In this document: positions 47,381 to 56,689 of the stretch, one piece after another
Numbering within the stretch: the stretch's first letter is position 1
Layout of the letters: each line of letters begins with the position of its first letter
Origin: Pseudomonadota bacterium
GTDB lineage: Bacteria > Pseudomonadota > Gammaproteobacteria > Burkholderiales > JAKAFK01
Assembly (NCBI GenBank): GCA_021817985.1
Contig: JAKAFK010000007.1
Coordinates: 1 to 59,962 of the forward strand
DNA: 59,962 nucleotides
Direction: 5' to 3'
The notes under the pieces: model-generated
The model's database searches: none
Told to the model about the DNA's origin: nothing
Seen by the model: the letters and a program-made list of their open reading frames with translations, nothing else
Program-made: the position numbers and the translations under genes

Positions 47381-48229
47381 ATGTCGACACCCCGCAGCAT
47401 CCTCATCACCGGATCATCGAGCGGCATTGGGCGGTGTGTGGCCGAAGGCCTTGCTGCCCGGGGCTATCGCGTCTTCGCGAGCGCCCGCCGCGAGACGGAC
47501 GTCAGGGCGTTGCGCGCACGAGGCCTGGAGAGCGTCCTGCTCGATCTGGCCGACGCAGAATCGATTGCCCAAGCGGTGGCTGAGGTCCTCGACCACACGG
47601 GCGGCACCTTGGATGCCCTGTTCAACAACGGCGCCTATGGGCAGCCGGGCGCGGTCGAGGACTTGCGCCGAGAGGTCCTGCGCGAACAGTTCGAAACGAA
47701 TCTGTTCGGCACGGTCGACCTCACCAATCGCGTGATCCCCATCATGCGAGCGCAGGGGCACGGCCGCATCATCCAGAACAGCTCCATCCTGGGACTGATT
47801 GCCCTGCCCTATCGAGGCGCCTACACCGCCTCAAAATTTGCCCTCGAGGGCTTGTCCGACACGCTGCGCCTCGAGCTCAGGGGGAGCGGCATCCACGTCA
47901 GTCTGATCGAACCGGGGCCGATCAAGAGCCGCTTCCGCGCCAACGCCTACATCGCCTACAAGAAAAACATCGATGCCCCCCACAGCGCACACCGCCACCG
48001 CTACGAGGGATTGGAACGGCGCCTCACCCGCGCGGGTCCTGCGCAACCTTTTACCCTGCCGCCGGAAGCCGTGCTCAAGAAGGTGATCCATGCCCTGGAA
48101 AGCCCGCGCCCGCGAGCACGCTATCCAGTCACCTTCCCCACCCATCTCTTCACCGGGCTCAAACGCGCCCTGCCCGGCTGTGCGCTGGACTGGCTGCTGG
48201 AACGCATCGGCCGCAGGGAAAACACCTGA
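47381..48229 (+). CDS. Classical SDR-family oxidoreductase
   Basis: A 282-residue short-chain dehydrogenase. The cofactor motif is ILITGSSSGIGRCVAEGL, then FNNGAYGQPG in place of NNAG. The catalytic Ser lies in IIQNSSILG and YxxxK in YRGAYTASKFALEGL. ASARRE after strand 2 suggests NADP(H). Located 6 bp after an acyl-CoA synthetase, a lipid-derived substrate such as a fatty aldehyde or ketone is plausible but unproven. It is convergent with the SemiSWEET gene (14-bp gap). Confidence 0.85.
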   Translation: MSTPRSILITGSSSGIGRCVAEGLAARGYRVFASARRETDVRALRARGLESVLLDLADAESIAQAVAEVLDHTGGTLDALFNNGAYGQPGAVEDLRREVLREQFETNLFGTVDLTNRVIPIMRAQGHGRIIQNSSILGLIALPYRGAYTASKFALEGLSDTLRLELRGSGIHVSLIEPGPIKSRFRANAYIAYKKNIDAPHSAHRHRYEGLERRLTRAGPAQPFTLPPEAVLKKVIHALESPRPRARYPVTFPTHLFTGLKRALPGCALDWLLERIGRRENT

Positions 48230-48243
48230 AGTGCTCCAGGGCC

Positions 48244-48498
48244 TTACTTGTACCAGAGCTTCATGAGCACGATGGCGACCGAGAGCACCAGGGTCACCGC
48301 ATTGGCCACCACCACGGGAAACGCCCCGACCAGGGCGCCGTATAGCAGCCATAGCAAAACGCCCAGGCTGAACAGCAGAAACATGCCCAGGGAAATATCG
48401 TGCGTCGACCGGGAGCGCCAGGTCTTGAGCACCTGCGGGATGAACGAGACGGTCGTCAAGGTGCCGGCGGTCAGGCCGAGCCAGTCAGAAGGATGCAT
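48244..48498 (-). CDS. SemiSWEET sugar transporter
   Basis: An 84-residue, three-helix PQ-loop (MtN3) protein that dimerises to form a sugar uniporter. The sequence shows LGLTAGTLTTVSFIPQVLKTWRSRSTHDIS with the PQ motif, GMFLLFSLGVLLWLLYG and a final helix, the exact SemiSWEET layout. It is downstream of tonB on the same strand (68 bp). Confidence 0.9.
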   Translation of the reverse strand: MHPSDWLGLTAGTLTTVSFIPQVLKTWRSRSTHDISLGMFLLFSLGVLLWLLYGALVGAFPVVVANAVTLVLSVAIVLMKLWYK

Positions 48499-48566
48499 GG
48501 CGCCCTCGCGAGAGGCTCAGGATACTCGCCTGTTGTTGGGGGTCGTCCGGCCCGAGGGGAAGCGAC

Positions 48567-49496
48567 TCAAGGCCGTCCGCTATCGGCGCTGGTCGCCAAT
48601 ACGTCGGTGTGGGTAAAAGTCCAGGTCCGTGTGATCATCAAGAGGTCGTATCGGGCCCGCGCCTGCGCGGGAAAGGGTTCGTAGGGCGCCGCCAGGCGCA
48701 CGATACGCTCCGCATCGGCGTCGAGCGTGCGCGAGCCTGAGCTGCGGTTGATCTCCACCCGCTCGACGGTGCCGTCCGGCCGGATGTATGCCGACAGCAG
48801 CAGGCTGCCGTGAAGCTTGCGCCGTTTGGCGTTTTCCGGGTAATTGAGGTTGCCGACCCGCTCGACCTTGTTGACCCAATCGTCCACATAGCGGGCAAAG
48901 ACGTACTGGCGGGTCCGCGCGCCGATGAAGGCGATCCTCGGGCGGCTTTGGTATTGACTCCATTCCCGGGAGATCTGGGCCTCCAGCCGCGCCACCCGCA
49001 ACGGATCGTCGGCGGCATCGGGGCGATCGAGCACTCGTGCCGCGGGCGCGTGCTGCCCGGTGCCGGCAGCCTGGGCGTCCAGGCTGGCGCGCGAGTGGAT
49101 CTGGGTGAGCAGCTGTTCGGCCTGGCGTTCGAGTGCGCGCATGCGGGCCTCCCGCTGCGCCAGTTGGATCATCTGAACGTTGCTCTCGAGGGCGGGCAGC
49201 GGACTCGTCGCCTCGCGTTTGGCGGTCGAATCGCCGCCCCGGTCGAGATTCGCTTGCGCCAAGGCATCCGCATGGCGCGGGCGATCCTGGGTCTTGGCGT
49301 TCACCAGAACGACTTTCAAGGGCGGGATGACGTTCTTGGCGACATGCGGCCGCGGCATGCGAAACACCACGCCAAAAATCAACAGCGCATGCATCGCCAC
49401 TGACACCGCGAGAGCGAGCACAAGCGGGGCCGGGATCGCGCGCGGGGACGCCCCGAAGTCCGGGGCCAGAGGGGCGGATCTCAAGGGTGCGCTCAC
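48567..49496 (-). CDS. tonB: TonB-family protein
   Basis: Periplasm-spanning energy transducer for outer-membrane transporters, or a TonB-like envelope protein. The 309 residues have an N-terminal helix (about 22-45, LVLALAVSVAMHALLIFGVVF) containing the SxxMH signature of TonB anchors. A long Gln/Arg-rich coiled-coil-like linker and the C-terminal domain YPENAKRRKLHGSLLLSAYI, RPDGTVERVEI follow. No exbBD or receptor is nearby. It sits after the RNase II-type gene, an order seen in related genomes. Confidence 0.87.
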   Translation of the reverse strand: MSAPLRSAPLAPDFGASPRAIPAPLVLALAVSVAMHALLIFGVVFRMPRPHVAKNVIPPLKVVLVNAKTQDRPRHADALAQANLDRGGDSTAKREATSPLPALESNVQMIQLAQREARMRALERQAEQLLTQIHSRASLDAQAAGTGQHAPAARVLDRPDAADDPLRVARLEAQISREWSQYQSRPRIAFIGARTRQYVFARYVDDWVNKVERVGNLNYPENAKRRKLHGSLLLSAYIRPDGTVERVEINRSSGSRTLDADAERIVRLAAPYEPFPAQARARYDLLMITRTWTFTHTDVLATSADSGRP

Positions 49497-49575
49497 ATCG
49501 GGCTTGAATGCTCTAGACCAGCCTGCATTTTAGGACAAACGCGAGCCGGGTGCCATCCCCATGACGGCCCCGCGA

Positions 49576-51417
49576 TCACTTCAGCACTTCCTTGAACCGG
49601 CATTCCACCGAGGGCTCCAACAGATCCATGGCGACGATCTCGATCAGCACCGCGGACCCGGGTTCCAGTTCGGGCAGGAAAGGTACCTTGAGGACCAGCG
49701 GCAAATCGTTCACGCGGACGATGTTCTCCTTGATGGTGGTCGCGGCAACCGCGCTTTTGCCTTCCTGCTGCAGATAGCGCAGGCACCAGTAGCGCTCCAT
49801 CGTCCGCTGGAAGATGCCGTAGGCCTCGGCTGCAACCTCGAAATCGCGCATGGCCGCAAACAGGGCCTCATCGTTTTCCGCATAGGGCGGCGCCTCGCCG
49901 CGCAGCAGCGCGATCAGGCTGCGCTGGTTGATCAGATCGACATAGCGCCGCAGCGGCGAACTCGCCCACGCATATCGCTCCACGCCCAGCCCGACGTGAC
50001 GGCCCGGCGTCGTGCTCATGCGCACCTTGCCATTGTCCTGGCACCGGTAGATGGCCGCATAGCGGTGCTCGGCCAACAGTCGCGCCCACGCCGAATTGAC
50101 GTAGATCATCAGCTCCGACACCACCTTGTCGATGGGCGCGCCCCGCCGCCTGGGAGAAATCGCGACGCGATCGCCTGTGATGGTGAAGGTGTAGTCGACC
50201 TGGGGCCCCCGGTTGGCATCCGGGCGCCCACGCAGCGCCTCCAGCGCATCGGCGAGTCCGTATAGGAAAGTCAGCTCCTGCCTGAACGGATAGTCCAGGT
50301 CGTCGCGTCCAAGGGTCTCCGCGTTGAAGAGCGTCTCGAGGGTATCGTGGCGCAGATTGGCGGCAACCGGCACGCGCTCGATGCGGCTTTGGCAGCCCAG
50401 TACCTGGAAGTCGGAGCCGATCTCCAGGTACATGGACAACGCAGGACACGCCCTGTCGGCATCCAGGGTGAATTGCCCGATGGCCTCGGGCGGCAGCATG
50501 GTGATCTTGGCGCCGGGAATGTAGACCGTCGACAGCCGGGAACGCGCGGCCGCATCGAGCGGCGATTGCGCGGCAATGCCCAGCGCCGGCGCGGCGATAT
50601 GGATGCCCACCTGCCAGTGGCCGTTGTCCAGGCGGCTCACCGAGAAGGCATCGTCAATCTCGGTGGTGCTGGCGTCGTCGATGCTGAAGGCGGCAACCGG
50701 CGCCGTGGGCAGGCCCTGCGGCGCCTCGACGTGCGCCAAAGGCGCAAACTGCGTGCCGTGCGGAAAATGCTCCAGCGTGAAGAGCTTGACGTGATAGTCG
50801 TGGCTCGAGGCGATCGCCCCGCAGCGCTCGAGCAGCTTGATCGGGGTGAGCCCCGTCGTGCGGGCGGCCTCGTCGAGTGCCTTGTACTCGATGCTGTTCT
50901 TGTCCGGCCGGTAAATCAGCGTCTCCAGCTGCGGCTTGAATGCCTCCGGCAGCGCGAAGGCTTCCAGGGACTCGACGTAAGCGGCTTGCGCAAGCGCCTG
51001 CAACCGCTTGCGCTCGACGCTCGCCTTGGCCGCCTCCAGCGATTCTCTGGGTGCCGGCTTATAGCGCCCCCTGCCCTTGCGGTAGAAATACATGGGCGCG
51101 CCATGAAGGCGCATCAGCACGCCGGCGGCCTCGGGAGCCGTCGGTGCCCGCCCGAAATACTCTTGCGCAAGCTCGCCGAAGGCGAATTCCGGCTCGCCGG
51201 CCGCTTCCCACAGGAAGTCGACGTCCAGGCTCGCCTCCACCGCATGCGCCTCGTCCAAGAAGGCTTGCGGGCCGGGCGAAGCAAACCGCAGCAGGACGCT
51301 GTTGGCTTTCACCTTGGCGCGCTTGCCGTGCAGCGTCTCCACCTGCAACGACGTGTCGTTGTCGGTCAGGATCGCGCCGACCTTGAAGGCGCCGTCTTCC
51401 TCGTAAAGGATATACAT
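49576..51417 (-). CDS. rnb: RNase II-family 3'-5' exoribonuclease
   Basis: A 613-residue RNB-domain exonuclease. The acidic catalytic cluster is in FSIDDASTTEIDDAFSV (several Asp that bind Mg). Later family marks are STVYIPGAKITMLPPEAIG and ASSPLRRYVDLINQRSLIALL. The N-terminal region is a compact non-typical cold-shock-like segment, and the C-terminus is short, as in betaproteobacterial/Pseudomonas RNB proteins rather than E. coli RNase R. The start at 51417 (MYILYEEDG) fits better than the upstream extension. Confidence 0.88.
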   Translation of the reverse strand: MYILYEEDGAFKVGAILTDNDTSLQVETLHGKRAKVKANSVLLRFASPGPQAFLDEAHAVEASLDVDFLWEAAGEPEFAFGELAQEYFGRAPTAPEAAGVLMRLHGAPMYFYRKGRGRYKPAPRESLEAAKASVERKRLQALAQAAYVESLEAFALPEAFKPQLETLIYRPDKNSIEYKALDEAARTTGLTPIKLLERCGAIASSHDYHVKLFTLEHFPHGTQFAPLAHVEAPQGLPTAPVAAFSIDDASTTEIDDAFSVSRLDNGHWQVGIHIAAPALGIAAQSPLDAAARSRLSTVYIPGAKITMLPPEAIGQFTLDADRACPALSMYLEIGSDFQVLGCQSRIERVPVAANLRHDTLETLFNAETLGRDDLDYPFRQELTFLYGLADALEALRGRPDANRGPQVDYTFTITGDRVAISPRRRGAPIDKVVSELMIYVNSAWARLLAEHRYAAIYRCQDNGKVRMSTTPGRHVGLGVERYAWASSPLRRYVDLINQRSLIALLRGEAPPYAENDEALFAAMRDFEVAAEAYGIFQRTMERYWCLRYLQQEGKSAVAATTIKENIVRVNDLPLVLKVPFLPELEPGSAVLIEIVAMDLLEPSVECRFKEVLK

Positions 51418-51516
51418 GTGCTTCCCAACAACCCAAAGCCGGCGGACGGGCCGCCGCAAAAAGATGGAGAGTTTAGCGGATTTGCGGGTGCCTGAGCCAG
51501 GGCGCGTCGTCCGGAT

Positions 51517-52092
51517 TCAAGCCTCGCCCGACGCGCAGGCGAAAGCCAGAATCATCGGAATATAGCGGGAGAACTCGGCAAACGCGTGGTTGCCCCCGGG
51601 AATCACGACCTGGCGCGCCCCGGCAAATTTCTCGCAGCCTTGGACATAATCCAACACCTCGTCGCCGGTCTGCGTGAGCAGCAGGTAGCGTGCAGGGTCC
51701 GTGATGGCCGGCACGTCGAGCCGCGCCAGGTCGTCGATATGGGTCTGCGTGAGCACCCATTCCTCGCCGGTGTACGCATTGCGCTGCGGACCGAGGAGGC
51801 CGGGCAGCAGATCGAGGGGACGCACGGCGGGATTGATGAGCACGGCCTTGAGGCCCATGGTCTCGGCCAGATAGGTCGCATAATAGCCCCCCAGCGAGCT
51901 GCCCACCAGGGTAGGCGTCTGCGCGCACGCGCCGATCGCGGCTTCGATCACGCGAATCGCGCAGGACGGTCGATGCGGTAGCTTAGGCACCCGCAAGCGG
52001 TCCTGTCGTCCGTCGGCCGCCATGGCCTCTTCAAGGGCGCGCGCCTTGGTCGAGCCCGGACTGCTATTGAAGCCGTGCAGGTACACGATCAT
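51517..52092 (-). CDS. yqiA: YqiA/YcfP-type alpha/beta-hydrolase esterase
   Basis: A 191-residue small esterase. It has MIVYLHGFNSSPGSTKARAL with the oxyanion HG. The nucleophile elbow is VGSSLGGYYATYLAE (GxSxGG) and the C-terminal catalytic His is in PGGNHAFAEF. It overlaps the mpl stop by 4 bp. E. coli YqiA acts on palmitoyl-CoA and nitrophenyl esters; the natural substrate is unclear. Confidence 0.9.
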   Translation of the reverse strand: MIVYLHGFNSSPGSTKARALEEAMAADGRQDRLRVPKLPHRPSCAIRVIEAAIGACAQTPTLVGSSLGGYYATYLAETMGLKAVLINPAVRPLDLLPGLLGPQRNAYTGEEWVLTQTHIDDLARLDVPAITDPARYLLLTQTGDEVLDYVQGCEKFAGARQVVIPGGNHAFAEFSRYIPMILAFACASGEA

Positions 52093-53468
52093 GTCTGGGT
52101 CGCGTGCGTCGCCCGGCGGCCGCTCGCTTCAAGCGCCGCAACCAGCTGATCGTGAAAGCCGCCGAAGCCGCCGTTGCTCATGACCACGATGGAATCGCCC
52201 GGCTGCGCGGCGCGCGCCACGCGCGCCACCAACGCACCCAGATCGTCCTCCACACAGGCTTTCGCCCCCATCGGCTGGAGCGCGCTCCGCACATCCCAGC
52301 CGACATTGCCGGCATAGCAGTACACCGCATCGGCAATATCCAGGCTCGGCGCGAGCGAATCCTTCATGACACCCATGCGCATGGTGTTGGAGCGCGGCTC
52401 CAGAACGGCGAGGATGCGCGCGGCGCCCACCCGGGCGCGCAAGCCTTCGAGGGTCGTCCGGATCGCCGTCGGATGATGCGCGAAATCGTCATACACCGTG
52501 ATGCCGCGCACGACCGCCCGCACCTCCATGCGGCGCTTCACGCTCACGAAGGTTTCCAGGGCGCCCAGCGACACGCCAACCGGCACGCCCGCATGACGCG
52601 CCGCCCCGATCGCCGCCAGCGCGTTGTGCCGGTTGTGCGCCCCCAGCAGTTCCCAGTGCACGCGGCCCTGGGGCTCGCCATCCCGGCGGACCTCGAAGGT
52701 CCCGTCGGGCGCGGGCGCGTCCGCATCCCACCCGTCGGAGACGGCAAACCGCTCCACCGGCGTCCAGCAGCCGCGCGCCAGCACCCGGTCGAGGGCGACC
52801 TCGCGCCCGTTGGCCAGGATGAGGCCGTGGGACGGCACGGTGCGCACGAGATGGTGAAACTGCGTCTCGATGGCCGCCAGATCGGGAAAGATATCGGCGT
52901 GATCGAACTCCAGATTGTTGAGAATGACCGTTCTCGGCCGGTAATGGACGAATTTCGAGCGCTTGTCGAAAAATGCGGTGTCGTACTCGTCCGCTTCCAC
53001 GACGAAGAAAGGCGAGTCGGTCAACCGCGCGGAGACGCCAAAATTCTGCGGAATACCTCCGATCAGGAACCCGGGCCGGAGCCCTCCGACCTCCAGGCAC
53101 CAGGCCGTCATGGACGCCGTGGTCGTCTTGCCGTGGGTGCCGGCCACCGCGACCACCCACCGGTCGCGCAGCACGTTTTCGGCCAGCCACTGCGGACCCG
53201 AGAGATAGGGCAGTCCCTGATTGAGGATTTCCTCCATCAGGGGATTGCCGCGCGAGACCACGTTGCCGATCACGAAAACATCGGGCACCAGCCCGACCTG
53301 ATCCGCATCGTACCCGCTGATGAGACGGATGCCCTGCGCTTCCAGCTGCGTGCTCATGGGCGGATAGACATTGGCGTCGCAGCCGGTCACCGTGTGTCCG
53401 GCCGACTTCGCCAGCACGGCGATACCCCCCATGAAGGTACCGCAGATGCCGAGAATGTGAATGTGCAT
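52089..53468 (-). CDS. mpl: UDP-N-acetylmuramate:L-Ala-gamma-D-Glu-meso-DAP ligase
   Basis: Recycling enzyme that joins the salvaged murein tripeptide to UDP-MurNAc. The 459-residue Mur-ligase fold starts MHIHILGICGTFMGGIA and has the ATP P-loop VAVAGTHGKTTTASM, VEADEYDTAFFDKRSKFVHY and YDDFAHHPTAIRTTL. The ICGTFMGG N-terminus distinguishes Mpl from MurC. The start is ATG at 53468. The stop overlaps the yqiA ATG. Confidence 0.95.
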   Translation of the reverse strand: MHIHILGICGTFMGGIAVLAKSAGHTVTGCDANVYPPMSTQLEAQGIRLISGYDADQVGLVPDVFVIGNVVSRGNPLMEEILNQGLPYLSGPQWLAENVLRDRWVVAVAGTHGKTTTASMTAWCLEVGGLRPGFLIGGIPQNFGVSARLTDSPFFVVEADEYDTAFFDKRSKFVHYRPRTVILNNLEFDHADIFPDLAAIETQFHHLVRTVPSHGLILANGREVALDRVLARGCWTPVERFAVSDGWDADAPAPDGTFEVRRDGEPQGRVHWELLGAHNRHNALAAIGAARHAGVPVGVSLGALETFVSVKRRMEVRAVVRGITVYDDFAHHPTAIRTTLEGLRARVGAARILAVLEPRSNTMRMGVMKDSLAPSLDIADAVYCYAGNVGWDVRSALQPMGAKACVEDDLGALVARVARAAQPGDSIVVMSNGGFGGFHDQLVAALEASGRRATHATQT

Positions 53469-53718
53469 GGAAATTCTGTGAGTGAAGACGAAAGCGCCGC
53501 GGGGCCGAGGCTCGCGCACGAGCATGCTGCGCCCCTCGGAAAGGAGCTAGTTTAGCAGAATCAAGGGCGGGTTTCCGAGCGTGCGCCGACATTCCCCAAA
53601 TTCCCGGGGCCGGCTGCGGCGCTCGCGGCCATGCAGCGCGGCACGCTTGATCGCACGGGAACGAGCAAGCCGCCCGACGCGGACGTCGGACACAATCCCC
53701 GCCGAAGCGGGCTCGCGC

Positions 53719-56181
53719 CTAGGTCTCTAGCAACCGGGAGGAATCATGCGCGGGCGGGGCCGGCTTCAGCGCCGCCGGGACCGGCCACTGATGAGCGCGC
53801 CATTCGGCGAGCGGCATGGCGGGAGCGACATGCCAGCCTTGGGCGAAAGCCACGCCGAGGCCGCGCAGCGCCCGCAGGGTTTCCTCGTTCTCGACGCATT
53901 CGGCGACGGTCTTGAGACCCATCACCCTGCCCACCCGCGCAATCGCCTCCACCGTGGAGTAATCAACCCGGTCGCTCACCATGTCCTGCACGAAGCCGCC
54001 GTCTATCTTGAGGAAGTCGACCTTCAGGGTCTTCAGATAGGCAAACGAGCTCAGGCCGTTGCCGAAATCGTCCAGCGCGAACCGGCAACCATGCCCGCGC
54101 AGGGTCGCGACAAAACGGTTCGCATGGGTCATGTTGTTGATGGCGGACGTTTCGGTGATCTCGAAACAGATGCGTTCCGGCGAGAGGCCGCTTTGGGCGA
54201 TCTGCTGAATGATCTCTCCGGCAAGCGCCGGATCACTCAAGGTCTGTCCCGACAGGTTGACGGTGATGCAAGGTTGCGGGCCCGTGCCTTGCCGTGCGCG
54301 CAGGAACGCGAGGCTCTCGCCGAGCACCCAGCGGTCGACGGCAGGCATGAGGTTATAGCGTTCGGCCGCCGGCACGAAGGCACCGGGCAACACGAGTTGA
54401 CGATCCTCGGTTTCCAGGCGGAGCAAAATCTCGTAGTGCACCTCGTCGCCGGGCTGCGCCGCGAGCGGCACGATGGGCTGGTAGTATAGGCGCAGCCGCC
54501 TTTCATCGATGGCGCGTCTGATGCGCGAGACCCATTGCATTTCGCCGTGACGGCGCTGCAGCGCATCATCTTGCGCATCATAGATGTTGAGACGGTTGCG
54601 GCCCGCTTCCTTGGCGGCATAGCACGCCATGTCGGCGGCGCTCATCGCAGCGCCGACCGACTCGGTTTCGCCCGAAAAGGGGACCAGACCGATGGACGTG
54701 GTCACCTGGAAGATGCGGCCGTTCCATGCAAAGCGCAGGTCCTGCACGTCCCGCCGAAGGCGCTCGCAGATCTCCGCCGCCCGCTCGAGCGTGCAATGCG
54801 AGAACAGGATGGCCAACTCATCGCCCCCGAGTCGCGCCAAGAGGTCCGATTCGCGGATCGCATGCCGCATCAGGGCCGCCAGCGTACGCAGCAGTTCATC
54901 GCCGGCGGCGTGCCCGCTGGTGTCGTTGACCACCTTGAACTGGTCGAGATCGAGGAAGCACAAGACGTGCTGCGCCTCGCAGTCGTCCTGGGCGCAGGCC
55001 AGGACCTGGGCAAGGCGCGCCTCGAATTCCCGTCGATTGCAAAGGCCCGTCAGTGCGTCGTGCGTCGCATAGTAGGCCAGTTGCTGCGACAGTTTGCGGT
55101 GGTCCGAGACGTCGCGAAACACCATGATCGCGCCGATGATCGCGCCCGCGCGATCGCGGATGGGCGCCGCCGAACTCACGATGGCAATCTCTTCACCGTC
55201 GCGGCGCACCAGCAGGCCCTGGTGGTCCCCCTGGACCACTTCGCCGTTGCCCAAGCACTGGGTGACGGGATTCTCGAGGGGCGCACGCGTCCCATCGTGG
55301 ATGAGGCACAAGGCATCCGCGATCGGGCGCCCGCGCAGTTCTCCCTGTGTCCAGCGGGTCAGCGTCTCGGCGACGGGATTGAGGTAATCGATGCGCCCTT
55401 GGGCGTCCGTCGTGACGACGGCATCGCCGATCGAATGCAAGGTGACCTCGGCACGCTCCTTTTCGGCGAAGAGGGCCGCTTCCGATTCCTGCACGCGGCG
55501 CAGCGCATCGGCCAGCGCGTTCTTCTGCTGGCTCAAATAATCCAGCGAGTCATTGATGAAATGGCTCAGAAACCCGAATTCGTCATCGCGCGCGGCGTCG
55601 AACCGCAACGCCTCCTCGCCGGCGGAGATGTCGCGCGCGGTGTACACCATGCGCATGAACGGCCTCGTCAATAGGCGCTGCAGCACCCATTGCAGGATGA
55701 AGCCATAGGCGACGAAGAGGGTGCCCAGTGTGATGAGGAGGCGGTTGCGCCGCCGTGCGACGCTGCCTGCGGGGTCAGGGTAATACATGCGCAATGCGAC
55801 CTCTTCGCGCGCAAGGCGCGTGCCGCGCTGCACGAGATACGTGAAGTGCCGGGCCTCCACGAAAGCGCCGGGGGGAATGTTCCCGATGCGCGTCAGTCGG
55901 CGAGCGCGCAGCGCCTCGATCGCCGGGATCGAGAATTCGCGCGAAATGAGCGGCAGGACAGCCTCCGGCGCGAGGCCCGGGTGCGCGCTTGCCATCTGCT
56001 CCAGGCGCAGGGTGGCGCGGTCGCTGGTGGCAGCGTATGCGGCCAGCACGCGATGCCGCAGCCCCTGGGATTCGATGACCGCGATGGCCAGCCCGATCAC
56101 CACCAGTCCCCAGAACACCGTCCCGGCAATGCGGGTCGCGAGCGCCGCACCCGGCGCCGGCGCGCTGTGGGCAGATGCCAT
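53719..56181 (-). CDS. GGDEF-EAL c-di-GMP protein with membrane sensor and PAS domain
   Basis: An 820-residue inner-membrane protein. Helix 1 is at about 15-35, a periplasmic domain at about 36-150, and helix 2 at about 155-175. HAMP-like and coiled-coil regions lead to a PAS domain (about 255-375, VTLHSIGDAVVTTDAQGRI), GGDEF (about 385-550) and EAL (about 560-800). The cyclase motif reads LGGDEL with an intact RESD inhibitory site. The EAL motif reads EIL. Phosphodiesterase residues FEITET, DDFGNG, KIDGGF and AECVEN are present, so hydrolysis is likely and synthesis possible. The ATG at 56181 shares its A with the preceding gene's TGA. Confidence 0.88.
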   Translation of the reverse strand: MASAHSAPAPGAALATRIAGTVFWGLVVIGLAIAVIESQGLRHRVLAAYAATSDRATLRLEQMASAHPGLAPEAVLPLISREFSIPAIEALRARRLTRIGNIPPGAFVEARHFTYLVQRGTRLAREEVALRMYYPDPAGSVARRRNRLLITLGTLFVAYGFILQWVLQRLLTRPFMRMVYTARDISAGEEALRFDAARDDEFGFLSHFINDSLDYLSQQKNALADALRRVQESEAALFAEKERAEVTLHSIGDAVVTTDAQGRIDYLNPVAETLTRWTQGELRGRPIADALCLIHDGTRAPLENPVTQCLGNGEVVQGDHQGLLVRRDGEEIAIVSSAAPIRDRAGAIIGAIMVFRDVSDHRKLSQQLAYYATHDALTGLCNRREFEARLAQVLACAQDDCEAQHVLCFLDLDQFKVVNDTSGHAAGDELLRTLAALMRHAIRESDLLARLGGDELAILFSHCTLERAAEICERLRRDVQDLRFAWNGRIFQVTTSIGLVPFSGETESVGAAMSAADMACYAAKEAGRNRLNIYDAQDDALQRRHGEMQWVSRIRRAIDERRLRLYYQPIVPLAAQPGDEVHYEILLRLETEDRQLVLPGAFVPAAERYNLMPAVDRWVLGESLAFLRARQGTGPQPCITVNLSGQTLSDPALAGEIIQQIAQSGLSPERICFEITETSAINNMTHANRFVATLRGHGCRFALDDFGNGLSSFAYLKTLKVDFLKIDGGFVQDMVSDRVDYSTVEAIARVGRVMGLKTVAECVENEETLRALRGLGVAFAQGWHVAPAMPLAEWRAHQWPVPAALKPAPPAHDSSRLLET

Positions 56182-56567
56182 CAGCGCAGCCCCATGCGCT
56201 GAAGCAGCATGAGCCCCGGGCACACGCCACTGATGCCGGCACCAGCGACCACGAATCCGACGAACCACGCGAGAAACCACAGATGCTTGAGGAAGAGGAC
56301 AGAGACCAGCACGGCCAGCCCCATGAGCAGACGCCAGACGCGTCCGGCATCGACCGATGCGCGGAGCACCGGCGCCGCGCGCCCGCCGTCGAGAAGCCTT
56401 GACAGCAGTCCGCTGGAGCGGCGGTTAAGCAGCCCTTCGAGCAACAAGACGGCCGCGACCCCGTAAAGGAGGCTTGGCCAGCTGAAGTAAAGCCCCAGGA
56501 CAATCGCGCTGCCGAACAGAAACATGAACAGGCGATCGCCCTTCGTCATTCCCCCAACGTTTTTCAT
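56181..56567 (-). CDS. Small DUF2892/YgaP-like inner-membrane protein
   Basis: A 128-residue protein with about four hydrophobic segments: 12-28, 31-46, 80-95 and 97-115. The tail GVCPGLMLLQRMGLR resembles the DUF2892 membrane part of YgaP-type proteins, whose rhodanese domain is missing here. The stop TGA overlaps the ATG of the GGDEF-EAL gene by one base, so the two are translationally coupled. It may be a membrane partner of that c-di-GMP protein. Function is unknown. Confidence 0.72.
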   Translation of the reverse strand: MKNVGGMTKGDRLFMFLFGSAIVLGLYFSWPSLLYGVAAVLLLEGLLNRRSSGLLSRLLDGGRAAPVLRASVDAGRVWRLLMGLAVLVSVLFLKHLWFLAWFVGFVVAGAGISGVCPGLMLLQRMGLR

Positions 56568-56627
56568 GACTTCTTATCCTGCCACACGCCGACGCTGCAG
56601 CCACGATTTTATGCCTTTGTCAACGCG

Positions 56628-56633
56628 ATTATA
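56628..56633 (-). promoter_or_regulatory. TATAAT element upstream of the DUF2892-GGDEF/EAL operon
   Basis: A perfect -10 hexamer on the minus strand, 61 bp before the DUF2892 ATG, in an AT-rich patch. No good -35 was seen. Confidence 0.35.
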
Positions 56634-56689
56634 CACAAATAAGCACCGCTTGCTCGCCTGTCGCGGTCGTGCGGCCGCGGCAAGAACCC

